Below are positions 17,331 to 25,661 of a stretch of DNA of 64,000 bases, in pieces; positions within the stretch are counted from its first letter, which is position 1; each line of letters begins with the position of its first letter. This DNA is from Mesoterricola sediminis (GTDB lineage Bacteria > Acidobacteriota > Holophagae > Holophagales > Holophagaceae), in contig NZ_AP027081.1 in assembly GCF_030295425.1 (NCBI RefSeq), positions 2,044,965-2,108,964 on the forward strand, written 5' to 3'. The notes beneath the pieces are model-generated. The model searched no databases, had not been told where the DNA came from, and saw only the letters and a list, made by a program, of their open reading frames with translations. Made by a program: the position numbers and the translations under genes.

Positions 17331-19565
17331 ATGGGCCGCCTGCGCATCCGGGTGGATGGCGTGGTGCAGGGGGTGGGGTTCCGGCCCTTCGTGTACCGCC
17401 TCGCCCGTGCCCGGGGCCTGGGCGGCTGGGTCCTGAACCGGCCCGAGGGCGTCCTCCTGGAGGTGGAGGGACCCGACGCGGACCTGGACGGGTTCCGGAC
17501 GGCCCTGACGGTGGAGGCGCCGGCGCCGGCCCGCATCCGCGCGCTCACCTGGGAGCCCCTGCCGGAGACGGGGGAGCGGACCTTCGCCATCCGGGAGAGC
17601 GAGGCGGGGGGGCTTGCCCGGCCCTCCGTGCCACCGGACCTCGCCACCTGCCCCGACTGCCTGCGGGAGCTGGCGGACCCCGCGGACCGCCGGTACCAGT
17701 ATCCGTTCATCAACTGCACGTACTGCGGGCCCCGGTTCACCCTCATCGCGGCGCTGCCCTACGACCGGCCCCTCACCTCCATGAAGGACTTCCCCCTCTG
17801 CCCGGCCTGCGCCCGGGAGTACGAGGATCCCCTGGACCGGCGTTTCCACGCCCAGCCCGTAGCCTGCCCCGTCTGTGGTCCGCGGGTGGTCCTGCTGGAT
17901 CCGGCCGGGGCGCCCCTGGGCGGGCTGGCGGAGGCCGCCCGCCTCCTGGCGGCCGGCGGCATCCTGGCCCTCAAGGGCCTCGGGGGCTTCCAGCTCCTGG
18001 TGGACGCCGCCTCGGCGGCGGCGGTGGCCGCCCTGCGCCGGCGCAAGCACCGGGAGGAGAAGCCCTTCGCCGTCCTGTACCCCTCCCTGGAGGCGGCCGC
18101 GGCCGACACGCGGATCGGTCCGGCCGAGGCGGCCCTCCTGGCCTCGCCCCAGGCCCCCATCGTCCTGGTGGAGAAGCGGGAGGCGCCGGGGGTCGCCGAA
18201 GGGGTGGCCCCGGGGAACCCCCGCCTTGGCGTCTTCCTGGCCACCACGCCCCTCCATCGCCTGCTGCTGGACCGGGTGGGCCGGCCCCTGGTGTGCACAT
18301 CGGGCAACCTATCGGACGAGCCCATGGCCATCGCCGAAGCCGAGGCCCTGGACCGCCTGGGCGGCATCGCGGACGCCTTCCTGGTGCACGACCGGCCCAT
18401 CCTCCGCCCCGTGGATGACAGCGTCGTGCGGCTGGATCCCCACGGGCCCACCCTCCTGCGCCGGGCCCGGGGCTACGCCCCCCAGGCCCACCCCGTGCCC
18501 GGGGGGGACCCCCCCGTCCTGGCCCTGGGGGCCCACCAGAAGAACACCCTCTGCCTCCTGGACCGGGGCCAGGCCCTCGTCAGCCAGCACCTGGGCGACC
18601 TGCATACCGCCGAGGGCGCGGCCCTGCTAGCGCGGACGGCCGAGGACCTCCTGGCCTTCTTCCGGGTGGAACCGGCCCGGGTGGCCTGCGACCTGCATCC
18701 CGATTACGCCTCCTCACGCCTGGCCGAGCGTCTTTCTGCCCAATGGGGGGTGCCCCTGGTCCGGGTCCAGCACCACCACGCCCACGTGGCGGCCGTGGCG
18801 GCCGAGGCCGGTCTGGCCGGACCCCTCGGGGGCCTGGCCTGGGACGGCGCCGGCCTGGGGCCGGACGGCACGATCTGGGGCGGGGAGGCCCTGCGCCTGG
18901 CCGGGACCGGCTTCACCCGGGCCGCCTGGCTCCGCCCCTTCCCCCTGCCCGGGGGGGACCGGGCCGCGCGGGAACCCGCCCGGGCCGCCCTGGGCCTCCT
19001 GTGGGCGGTGCGGGGGGATCTGGAGGCCGGGCAGGGGTGGGTGGCCCCCGAGGCGGCCGAGGTGATCCGGGGGGCCCTGGCCAGCCGGCTGAACACCCCC
19101 CTCACGTCCAGCGTGGGGCGGCTCTTCGATGCGGTGGCCGCCATGACGGGCATCCGGGCGCACCGGGGCTACGAAGGCCAGGCGGCCATGGCCCTGGAGT
19201 ACGCCGCCCTGCGTTCCAGCGACACCGGCACCTACCCGTGGGCCTTCCGGGACCGGGACGGCCTGGAGGCCGATCCGGGGCCCCTGGTGGAGGCCCTCCT
19301 GGCCGACCGGGCCCGGGGCCTGGCCCCGGAGGCCTGCGCCCGCCGGTTCCACCAGGCCCTCGCGGACCTGGCCCTGGCCATGGCGGAACGGACGGGGTGC
19401 CGGCAGGTCGTGCTCTCCGGCGGCTGCTTCCAGAACGCCCTCCTCACGGCCCTGGTGCGGGCCCGCCTGGCGGCCGCCGGCCTGGAACCGGTCAGCCCCA
19501 CGGCCTTCCCGCCCCATGATGGCGGCCTTTCCCTGGGCCAGGCCTACCTGGCGGGCCAGGGCTGA
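17331..19565 (+). CDS. hypF: Carbamoyltransferase HypF
   Basis: 744 aa, full length. HypF makes the cyanide ligand precursor of [NiFe] hydrogenase from carbamoyl phosphate, handing a carbamoyl group to HypE. Domains: acylphosphatase-like N-terminus (VQGVGFRPFVYRLA), two zinc-finger pairs (CPDCLREL ... CTYC; CPACARE ... CPVC), YrdC-like domain (GGILALKGLGGFQLLVDA) and a Kae1-like C-terminus with HHHAHVAAV and LSGGCFQNALL. It lies 3 bases after hypB and was surely co-transcribed. Nothing appears broken. No terminator is evident directly after it. Confidence 0.95.
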   Translation: MGRLRIRVDGVVQGVGFRPFVYRLARARGLGGWVLNRPEGVLLEVEGPDADLDGFRTALTVEAPAPARIRALTWEPLPETGERTFAIRESEAGGLARPSVPPDLATCPDCLRELADPADRRYQYPFINCTYCGPRFTLIAALPYDRPLTSMKDFPLCPACAREYEDPLDRRFHAQPVACPVCGPRVVLLDPAGAPLGGLAEAARLLAAGGILALKGLGGFQLLVDAASAAAVAALRRRKHREEKPFAVLYPSLEAAAADTRIGPAEAALLASPQAPIVLVEKREAPGVAEGVAPGNPRLGVFLATTPLHRLLLDRVGRPLVCTSGNLSDEPMAIAEAEALDRLGGIADAFLVHDRPILRPVDDSVVRLDPHGPTLLRRARGYAPQAHPVPGGDPPVLALGAHQKNTLCLLDRGQALVSQHLGDLHTAEGAALLARTAEDLLAFFRVEPARVACDLHPDYASSRLAERLSAQWGVPLVRVQHHHAHVAAVAAEAGLAGPLGGLAWDGAGLGPDGTIWGGEALRLAGTGFTRAAWLRPFPLPGGDRAAREPARAALGLLWAVRGDLEAGQGWVAPEAAEVIRGALASRLNTPLTSSVGRLFDAVAAMTGIRAHRGYEGQAAMALEYAALRSSDTGTYPWAFRDRDGLEADPGPLVEALLADRARGLAPEACARRFHQALADLALAMAERTGCRQVVLSGGCFQNALLTALVRARLAAAGLEPVSPTAFPPHDGGLSLGQAYLAGQG

Positions 19566-19596
19566 GACCCCCGGCCGGAGGGCACGGCGACCGCTC

Positions 19597-19611
19597 TGGC
19601 ATCCTTCTTGA
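19597..19611 (+). promoter_or_regulatory. Candidate sigma-54 promoter of flagellin
   Basis: TGGCATCCTTCTTGA resembles the -24/-12 element TGGCAC-N5-TTGCA: GG and GA are 10 bases apart, against the ideal GG-N10-GC. It would give an untranslated leader of about 220 bases before the flagellin gene. Sigma-54 control of flagellin is common in polar-flagellated bacteria. No sigma-28 box was recognised. Confidence 0.4.
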
Positions 19612-19748
19612 TTTCATCCTCCGACCAAGCAGGTTTTGCCCTCTTGTTCCCGGAGGTCGTCATGGATCCATCCCTCGCAAGCCCACCCGGCCCCCGCGCC
19701 CGGACGCGGGCAGGTCCGAGCCCGCCCCCTGGGGCGGAATCCCCCCCT

Positions 19749-19764
19749 GGATGCCCCGGCATCC
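19749..19764 (+). repeat. Inverted repeat in flagellin leader
   Basis: GGATGC-CCCG-GCATCC, a perfect 6-bp stem with a 4-base loop, inside the otherwise gene-free stretch 19566-19843. A leader hairpin affecting flagellin mRNA stability or translation is possible; nothing else is recognised in this stretch apart from the sigma-54-like box. Confidence 0.35.
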
Positions 19765-19843
19765 GCGCTCTGTCCGCACCAGGCCGCCCCGGCGGCGGCA
19801 TCGGACCGTCCGAACCCCACCACTCGTCATTCCGGAGCATCCC

Positions 19844-20671
19844 ATGAGCTCAATCCTCAACAACCTCTCCGCCATCGGGGCCAGCAGGCAGCTCGCGATC
19901 ACGGGGAACAACCTGCAGCAGGTCATCGAGCGCCTGACCACCGGCAAGCGCATCAACAAGGCGTCCGATGACGCCGCCGGCCTGGCCATCGCCAACAAGC
20001 TGGGCGCCGACATCAAGATCGCCGGCCAGGCCCAGCGCAACACCAACGACGGCGTCTCCTACCTGCAGGTGGCCGACGGCGCCCTGGATTCGGTGACCTC
20101 CCTCCTGACCCGCGCGAGCCAGCTGGCCCAGCAGGCCCAGACCGGCACGATCAGCGCTTCCAACCGGGCCAACCTGGACGCCGAGTTCCAGAACATCGTC
20201 AGCACCCTGATCAACATCGGGACCAACACCAACTTCAACGGCCAGCCCATCTTCAACAGCACGGGCGCCGCCACCCCGGTGACGGTCCAGTCCGGCGACT
20301 ACGGCACCATCACGGTGACCATCGCCGCCGTGACCAGCAACTCCACCACCGCCCTGGGCATTTCCACGGGCAACAACCTCCTCACCCCCACCGCCGCCTC
20401 CACCGTGGCGACGGCCCTCGCCGACGCCCTGGCCTCCGTGTCCACCATGCGGGCCTCCATCGGCGCCGGCGAGCAGGAGCTCAACGCCACCTCCGACATC
20501 CTGGGGGTCCAGGTGCAGAACTTCACCGCCGCGGCCAGCCAGATCCAGGACGCCAACATCGCGGATGAAGTGGTGAACCTGACCAAGTTCCAGATCCTCA
20601 ACCAGTCCGGGACGAGCGCCCTGAGCAAGTCCAACCAGAACGCCCAGCAGGTCCTCGCCCTGCTGCAGTAG
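19844..20671 (+). CDS. fliC: Flagellin
   Basis: 275 aa, filament subunit exported by the flagellar type III system. The N-terminal D0/D1 part (NLSAIGASRQLAITGNN, LTTGKRINKASDDAAGLAIA) and the C-terminal D1/D0 part (SIGAGEQELNATSDIL, FQILNQSGTSAL, ending QQVLALLQ) are both typical. The middle is only about 100 residues, so the exposed D2/D3 domains are nearly absent; this is a minimal flagellin. Start chosen at MSSILNN because flagellins begin this way and GGAG lies upstream; the frame extends further 5' with non-flagellin sequence. No other flagellar gene is nearby. A strong terminator follows. Confidence 0.95.
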   Translation: MSSILNNLSAIGASRQLAITGNNLQQVIERLTTGKRINKASDDAAGLAIANKLGADIKIAGQAQRNTNDGVSYLQVADGALDSVTSLLTRASQLAQQAQTGTISASNRANLDAEFQNIVSTLINIGTNTNFNGQPIFNSTGAATPVTVQSGDYGTITVTIAAVTSNSTTALGISTGNNLLTPTAASTVATALADALASVSTMRASIGAGEQELNATSDILGVQVQNFTAAASQIQDANIADEVVNLTKFQILNQSGTSALSKSNQNAQQVLALLQ

Positions 20672-20692
20672 CCGCCGCGTCCGCGGCAGGAT

Positions 20693-20723
20693 GGCCGGGG
20701 GGGCCGGGACCCCCCCGGCCTTT
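20693..20723 (+). terminator. Rho-independent terminator of flagellin
   Basis: GGCCGGGGGG ... CCCCCCGGCC, a 10-bp stem with an 8-base loop and a TTT tail, 22 bases after the flagellin stop. It sits between convergent genes and may serve the leftward transporter gene as well. Confidence 0.8.
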
Positions 20724-20728
20724 CCGCG

Positions 20729-21613
20729 TCAGTCCACGGGGCCCGGCACCGGCGCCTTGCGCAGGTTGTACCAGAGGATGACCGCGAGGATGATGGTCCC
20801 GCCGGCCAGGGCCTGGGGCGCGGGGCGCTCCCCGATCCCGAGGAAGACCCAGACGGGGTTGAACACCGCCTCCAGCATGCAGGTGATCAGGGCCGCCGTG
20901 GCCGAGAGGTAGCGCATGCCGGCGTTGAAGAGCATGTAGGCCAGGCCCAGCTGGAACGCGCCGAGGTAGAGGAGGACGAGGGCCTCCCGTCCGCCGACGG
21001 CGAACCGGGGCGCCACGAAGGGAAGGCACACCGCGGCGGTGAAGAGATTGCCCAGGATGACCATGCCGATGGGGTCGTGGTCCGGCGCCTTCACCCGCTT
21101 CCACTTCAGCAGCAGGGAGAACAGGGCCAGCAGGAGGCCCGAGAGCAGCGCGAGGGCGTTGCCCAGCAGCCCCCCCCGCTCCAGGTGGCCGGCGAAGAAG
21201 AGGGCCATGCCCCCCACGCAGGCCGCGACCGCCAGGGAATCCCGGGCCTGGAAGGGCTTCCGGAAGACGAGGGGCTCCAGGAACAACAGGTAGATGGGGG
21301 CGGCGTACTGCAGGAAGATCGCGTTCGCAGCCGTGGTGAGCTTCGTGGCCGACACGAAGCCGACCAGGACGAAGGCGTAGACCAGGGAGCCCCCGATGGA
21401 GAGCGGGTCCCGGGGCAGGGACCAGGGGCGGCCCCGCAGTGTCTGGAACAGGACGATCGCGGCCGCCGCCACCAAGGAGCGGTGGAAGGAGATCTGGAAG
21501 GCCGAGAGGGAGAGGACCTTGATGAAGATCCCGCTGGAGCTCCACAGGAGGGAGGCCGCCACCAGCAGGCCCAGGCCCTTGGATTCGGCCGCGAGGGCGG
21601 GGTTGCGCGTCAT
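20729..21613 (-). CDS. EamA-family (DMT) transporter
   Basis: 294 aa with ten predicted hydrophobic helices in two EamA repeats; WSSSGIFIKVL near residue 25 and the second-repeat helix GMRYLSATAALITCMLEAV are typical. Members export or exchange amino acids, nucleosides or related small metabolites across the inner membrane; the substrate cannot be told. Its ATG overlaps the TGA of the MFS gene upstream by 4 bases, so it is the last gene of a leftward run pgeF-MFS-EamA. Confidence 0.88.
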   Translation of the reverse strand: MTRNPALAAESKGLGLLVAASLLWSSSGIFIKVLSLSAFQISFHRSLVAAAAIVLFQTLRGRPWSLPRDPLSIGGSLVYAFVLVGFVSATKLTTAANAIFLQYAAPIYLLFLEPLVFRKPFQARDSLAVAACVGGMALFFAGHLERGGLLGNALALLSGLLLALFSLLLKWKRVKAPDHDPIGMVILGNLFTAAVCLPFVAPRFAVGGREALVLLYLGAFQLGLAYMLFNAGMRYLSATAALITCMLEAVFNPVWVFLGIGERPAPQALAGGTIILAVILWYNLRKAPVPGPVD

Positions 21614-23256
21614 TCGCCCACCCAGCCCTGCCAGACCCGCTGGAGCAGGCTGGAATCCTGGTCCTCCACCACCACCATGTGGCGCGTGGAGGGGCGCCCA
21701 CCCTCGGCGTGGCGGTAGGCCTCGGCCAGGACGGCCCGGTCCTGGGCCGTGGCGCGGTGATGCTGGCGGAGGTGCTCGCCCATCGTGGAGCTGAGCCAGG
21801 TCTCCTGGAGGACGAGGATGCCGTCCTCCCGGCGATCGGGCTCCTCGAAGAGCGCCCAGCGCATGGCCCCGTCCCGCAGGCGCAGGCGGCGGACGGGTTC
21901 CATGGCCTTGAGGAAGGCCTCCCGGTGGCCGGGCAGGACCCGGTACTCCGTCTGCACCAGGATGGGGCCGGCCTCCAGGGGGATGGAGGTGGGGGCGTGG
22001 GGGGCGTCGTGGTGGGGGCCCAGGTCCACGTCCTGGTCGAAGGCCGTGATGCGGAGCCGGTGCAGGAGGGCCAGGGCGGCCAACATGCCCGCGGCGGAGA
22101 GGCCCAGGGCGGTCCGGATCCCCACCTGGACGGCCAGCTCGCCCCAGAAGGCGGCCCCCAGGGCCATGGCCCCGCCCCAGACCGTGTGGTAGGCCCCGAA
22201 GGCCCGGGCCTTCACCCAGGGCGGCACGGAGAGCTGGATCGCCGTGTTGACGGTGGAGAGGATCCCCAGCCAGCTCATGCCCGCCAGGAAGAGGCACACC
22301 GCCACGGTCGGCGTGTGGGGCACCCGCGCCATCACCCCCTGGGCGGCCGCGGCGAGCACCGAGAAGCCCGCGAGGATGGTGTTGGTGTGGAAGCGCCGGC
22401 GCAGGGGCGCCAGGAGGAAGACCGCCGCCACCGCCCCCAGCCCGATGCAGCCCATCAGGGCGCCGAAGGCGCCCGAGCCCAGGCCCAGGCCGTGGATGGC
22501 CAGGGTCGGGAGGAGGCTGAAGATCACCCCCGCGAACCAGGAATAGCCCAGGGCGCGGAGGAGGATGATCTGGAAGGGCCGGTCGTGGCGCGCGTAGCGG
22601 AAACCCACCTTGAGGGCGCCCAGGAACCGCTCCCCGGGCAGGTCCGACGTGGGCCGCCGCCGGTCCCAGGAACCCAGGACCGCCACCACCGCCAGGAAGG
22701 AGGCGGCGTTGAAGGCGAAGGCCCAGCCCGGGCCCATCAGGCCCACCACGAGGCCGCCCAGGGCGGGGCCCGCGGCGCGGCTCACGTTGAAGCCCGCGCT
22801 GTTGAGGGCGACGCCGCCGGCCAGGTGCTCCCGGGGGAGCAGCTCGGGCACCACGGCCTGGAAGGCCGGCATGCTCAGGGCCGAGCCCACGCCGATGAGG
22901 AAGGAGACCGTCAGCAGCATCCCCGGCGTCACCAGCCCCAGGAAGGTGAGCCCCGACAGGGCCGCGGCGCAGGCCAGCATGAAGAGCTGGGTGACGAGCA
23001 GGAGGCGCCGCCGGTCCAGGATGTCCGCCACGGCCCCCGCGGCCAGGCCCAGGATGAGCACCGGCAGCGTCGTGCCGGTCTCGATCAGGGCGATGAGCAG
23101 GGGCGAGGAGGTGAGGTGGGCCATCTGCCACTTCTCCCCGACGCTCTGGATCTGCGTCCCGACGTTGGAGGCCATGTTGGCGATCCAGACCATCAGGAAG
23201 AGCCGGGATTTCAAGGGATCCAGCAGGTTGGTTCGGACGGCTCCGGGTTCGCTCAC
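21610..23256 (-). CDS. MFS transporter with C-terminal ABM-like domain
   Basis: 548 aa. Residues 1-420 form an MFS_3/EntS-like permease with about 12 helices; FNVSRAAGPALGGLVVG and DRRRLLLVTQLFM are family-like. The C-terminal 100 residues (from about VQTEYRVLPGHREAFLKAM) resemble an antibiotic-biosynthesis-monooxygenase-type alpha/beta barrel, a fusion known from this MFS branch. Role is probably drug or siderophore-like efflux. The GTG start is supported by a 4-base overlap with the pgeF stop; the open frame continues upstream across pgeF but that part has no MFS similarity. Confidence 0.87.
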   Translation of the reverse strand: MSEPGAVRTNLLDPLKSRLFLMVWIANMASNVGTQIQSVGEKWQMAHLTSSPLLIALIETGTTLPVLILGLAAGAVADILDRRRLLLVTQLFMLACAAALSGLTFLGLVTPGMLLTVSFLIGVGSALSMPAFQAVVPELLPREHLAGGVALNSAGFNVSRAAGPALGGLVVGLMGPGWAFAFNAASFLAVVAVLGSWDRRRPTSDLPGERFLGALKVGFRYARHDRPFQIILLRALGYSWFAGVIFSLLPTLAIHGLGLGSGAFGALMGCIGLGAVAAVFLLAPLRRRFHTNTILAGFSVLAAAAQGVMARVPHTPTVAVCLFLAGMSWLGILSTVNTAIQLSVPPWVKARAFGAYHTVWGGAMALGAAFWGELAVQVGIRTALGLSAAGMLAALALLHRLRITAFDQDVDLGPHHDAPHAPTSIPLEAGPILVQTEYRVLPGHREAFLKAMEPVRRLRLRDGAMRWALFEEPDRREDGILVLQETWLSSTMGEHLRQHHRATAQDRAVLAEAYRHAEGGRPSTRHMVVVEDQDSSLLQRVWQGWVGE

Positions 23257-23957
23257 CGGCCCAGGATACCATCCGCCGGACCGGGCAGGGCCCCGCCGCC
23301 CAGGATGCGGATCCACCCCCACTGCCGCCCCGTGGCGTCCCCGCCCCGGAAGGAATAGAGCAGGTCGCGCTCGCAGAGGGTGCAGCGGGCCACGGACCCG
23401 TCCCGGGCCGGATCCAGGCCCAGGTCCAGGGCCTGGGCCCGCAGGAGGCCGTGCAGGTCCAGGTGGGCGCGGCCCCGGGGGCCGGGGGCGGCCAGGGCCT
23501 CGCGCCAGGCGGGGTCCCGCCGCGCCTCGGCGATCACCTCGTCCCCCACCTCGAAGTGGCAGGCGAGGATGGCGGGGCCCAGGGCCCAGGCCAGGTCCGC
23601 GGGGTCGCCGCCCTGGGCCCGGAACGCGGCCACCCCCTGGCGCAGGATGCCGCCGACGGCGCCGCGCCAGCCCGCGTGGAGAGCCGCCACCCAGGGCCGG
23701 CCGCCGGCCAGGCCCGCCAGAAGCACGGGCACGCAATCCGCCACCCGGACGCCGATGGTTCGGCCGGGCTGCCGCGTCCAGACGCCGTCCGCGTCCTGGA
23801 CCGCCCCGCCGGCCTCCACCACCGCGCACCCATGGACCTGGCGCAGGTCCGGAACGGGCAGGCTGGCCGGGTCGTCCAGGCGGGTGGAAAAGCCCCAGGC
23901 GAGGGGGAAGGGCGGGGCGAGGGAGGGCGTGAGCATGGGCGCGTCCGGAGCGCCCAT
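23253..23957 (-). CDS. pgeF: Laccase-domain purine nucleoside/peptidoglycan editing factor PgeF (YfiH)
   Basis: 234 aa, multicopper-oxidase-like laccase family protein. Members have purine nucleoside phosphorylase/adenosine deaminase activity, and E. coli PgeF removes wrongly incorporated L-Ser from peptidoglycan precursors. Seen motifs: LRQVHGCAVV, RVADCVPVLL, ALHAGWRGAVGG and CTLCERDLLYSFR, which carry the zinc-binding His and Cys residues. The C-terminus is intact. The start at 23957 lacks a clear ribosome site; a methionine seven codons later (MLTPSLAPPF) is a good alternative. Confidence 0.92.
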   Translation of the reverse strand: MGAPDAPMLTPSLAPPFPLAWGFSTRLDDPASLPVPDLRQVHGCAVVEAGGAVQDADGVWTRQPGRTIGVRVADCVPVLLAGLAGGRPWVAALHAGWRGAVGGILRQGVAAFRAQGGDPADLAWALGPAILACHFEVGDEVIAEARRDPAWREALAAPGPRGRAHLDLHGLLRAQALDLGLDPARDGSVARCTLCERDLLYSFRGGDATGRQWGWIRILGGGALPGPADGILGR

Positions 23958-23978
23958 GATATCAGCGCCCGCGGAGGC

Positions 23979-24869
23979 TCAGGCCGGCCAGAGGAGGATC
24001 AGCACGCTCACATCGGTGATCGCCCAGGCCGCGAGGCAGCGGTACATGCCCGCCTCGTGCTGGTGGGCGGTGAGGGACCGCCAACGGGCCCACCAGGGGA
24101 TGAGGACGCCCAACCAAGCAACCAGACTCAGGAGGAGGGGCAGGGGCGACCGCCCGGCCTGGAGGGCCCCCCACCCGAACCAGAGGTGGGCGACCAGGGC
24201 CAGCCCCGCGGCGAAGGCCAGGCTCGGCCCCTCGCCCAGGACGATGGCCAGGGTGCGGTCGCCCCGCGCCCGGTCCTCGGCGATCTGGTAGAGCTGGGTG
24301 GCCGGGTAGAGGGCCCCGAAAAGGCAGGCGAAGCCGAGGGCCAGGCTGCGCATGGGCGGGGTGACCGGCAGGCCGGTGAGGCCCCAGCCCGCCAGGGGCG
24401 TCAGGGCGCCGAAGCCGACGCAGTTGATGAGGAGATCCCAGCCGGCGCGGGCCTTGAGCCGGGCGGGGGGGACCGAGTAGAGCACCGCCATCGCCACGCA
24501 GGCCGCGTTGCTCCACGCGAAGACCGGCGGCAGCAGGAAGCCCAGGCCCAGGGAGAGGGCCAGCATGGCCGCGGAGACGTGCAGGAGCCGGCGGGGCGGC
24601 TTCGGGGGCTGGCGCAGGTAGCCCACGTCCCCCTCGTCCTGGTCGAAGGCGCTGTTGATGGCCAGGGTGCCGCCGTTGAGGAGGGCCACGAAGACGAACC
24701 AGCCCAGGGCGGTGCGCCCGGGGGGCAGGCGCAGGCCGGCCGCGAGGAGCGTGCCCAGCAGGAAGTGGGCCGTCATGATGGGCCATTCCAGGGGCCGCAG
24801 GTGCAGCAGGTAGGCGGTGACCTCCTCGCCGAGGAGCCGCCGGCAGGCCTCCCGCGCCCGGAAGGCCAT
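23979..24869 (-). CDS. UbiA-family prenyltransferase
   Basis: 296 aa, multi-helix membrane enzyme that attaches prenyl chains to aromatic or other acceptors. The first Asp-rich motif is NSAFDQDEGD (near residue 75), a version of NDxxDxxxD; the second is EDRARGDRTL (near 205), as DxxxD. These bind the prenyl diphosphate through Mg2+. The acceptor cannot be read from sequence; menaquinone, heme and lipid pathways all use this family, and no pathway partner is adjacent. Its ATG shares a base with the stop of the upstream DUF116 gene. Confidence 0.87.
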   Translation of the reverse strand: MAFRAREACRRLLGEEVTAYLLHLRPLEWPIMTAHFLLGTLLAAGLRLPPGRTALGWFVFVALLNGGTLAINSAFDQDEGDVGYLRQPPKPPRRLLHVSAAMLALSLGLGFLLPPVFAWSNAACVAMAVLYSVPPARLKARAGWDLLINCVGFGALTPLAGWGLTGLPVTPPMRSLALGFACLFGALYPATQLYQIAEDRARGDRTLAIVLGEGPSLAFAAGLALVAHLWFGWGALQAGRSPLPLLLSLVAWLGVLIPWWARWRSLTAHQHEAGMYRCLAAWAITDVSVLILLWPA

Positions 24870-25654
24870 CAGGCGATGCCTTCCTGGCGGAGGGGCAGGA
24901 CCCGGCCGCCGTCGGGGGCGGTGCGCGGCTCCACCAGGCCCGCCATGGCGGTCATCAGGTCGGGGACGGAGAAGCTCGTGTCCACGCACATGCCGTGGGG
25001 GAGGGCCAGGGGGATGACGTAGCAGGGCACCTCGGGGAGCTTGACGATGCCCTTGAGGAGCCGGTCGGAACAGCTGACGGCGACGATGAGGTCCGGCCCG
25101 AAGGCCCGGGCGTCCCGGTAGGCCTTGTGGCTGCGGTTGGAGAGGCGCACGTCCCAGCCCTGCTGGAGCCGGAGGGGGAGGAGGTCCCCCACGGCGCAGA
25201 GCCCGCACGCGTAGCAGGTGGAAAGGTCGGTCACCACGTCCGCCTTGCACCGGGCCATCTGGATGCAGTGGGGCAGGAGGACGAGGGCCTTGCGGGCCTT
25301 CCGCTCCCGGAAGGCCTCGGCCACCTTGAGGTTGTTCCAGTCGCAAAAGCCCAGGATCCAGGCCTCCTCCAGCCCGAGGCGGCGGAAGAGGGGGCGCAGG
25401 GCGTAGACCCACCCGCCATCCCAGCGGACGATTGCGGGCCGGGCCTTCAGGTAGGTGCGCCCCCGTTTGAAGGTCGGCCACGCCTCCCCGAAGAGGAGCG
25501 CGGCCCCCAGCACCATCCAGCCCTGGAAGGACCGGGTGCTGACGGGTTCCAGGAGGGAGAAGATCAGCAGGAGGGCCGCGAGGCCCAGCGGCACGCCCCG
25601 CCGGACCGCGATGAAGAGGCGGCGGTTTCCGGAGGACGGCGCGGACGGACCCAT
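24869..25654 (-). CDS. DUF116-family protein
   Basis: 261 aa, starting MGPSAPSSGNRR. One or two N-terminal hydrophobic helices (LGLAALLLIFSLLEPV), then a cytoplasmic Cys-containing domain with LLPHCIQMARCKAD and STCYACGLCAVGDL, probably a metal or Fe-S site, and VSCSDRLLKGI. This matches the DUF116 family, which has no settled function. Stop-start contact with the UbiA gene downstream suggests a shared membrane-lipid role (inference). A slightly longer version starting 36 bases upstream is possible but would run into the end of mlaD. Confidence 0.8.
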   Translation of the reverse strand: MGPSAPSSGNRRLFIAVRRGVPLGLAALLLIFSLLEPVSTRSFQGWMVLGAALLFGEAWPTFKRGRTYLKARPAIVRWDGGWVYALRPLFRRLGLEEAWILGFCDWNNLKVAEAFRERKARKALVLLPHCIQMARCKADVVTDLSTCYACGLCAVGDLLPLRLQQGWDVRLSNRSHKAYRDARAFGPDLIVAVSCSDRLLKGIVKLPEVPCYVIPLALPHGMCVDTSFSVPDLMTAMAGLVEPRTAPDGGRVLPLRQEGIA

Positions 25655-25661
25655 GCCCCGA

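Noticed and set aside
14187..18257. 1356-codon open frame on the minus strand across the kinase, hypB and hypF
   Set aside because: Same shadow effect; the plus strand genes have complete family motifs.
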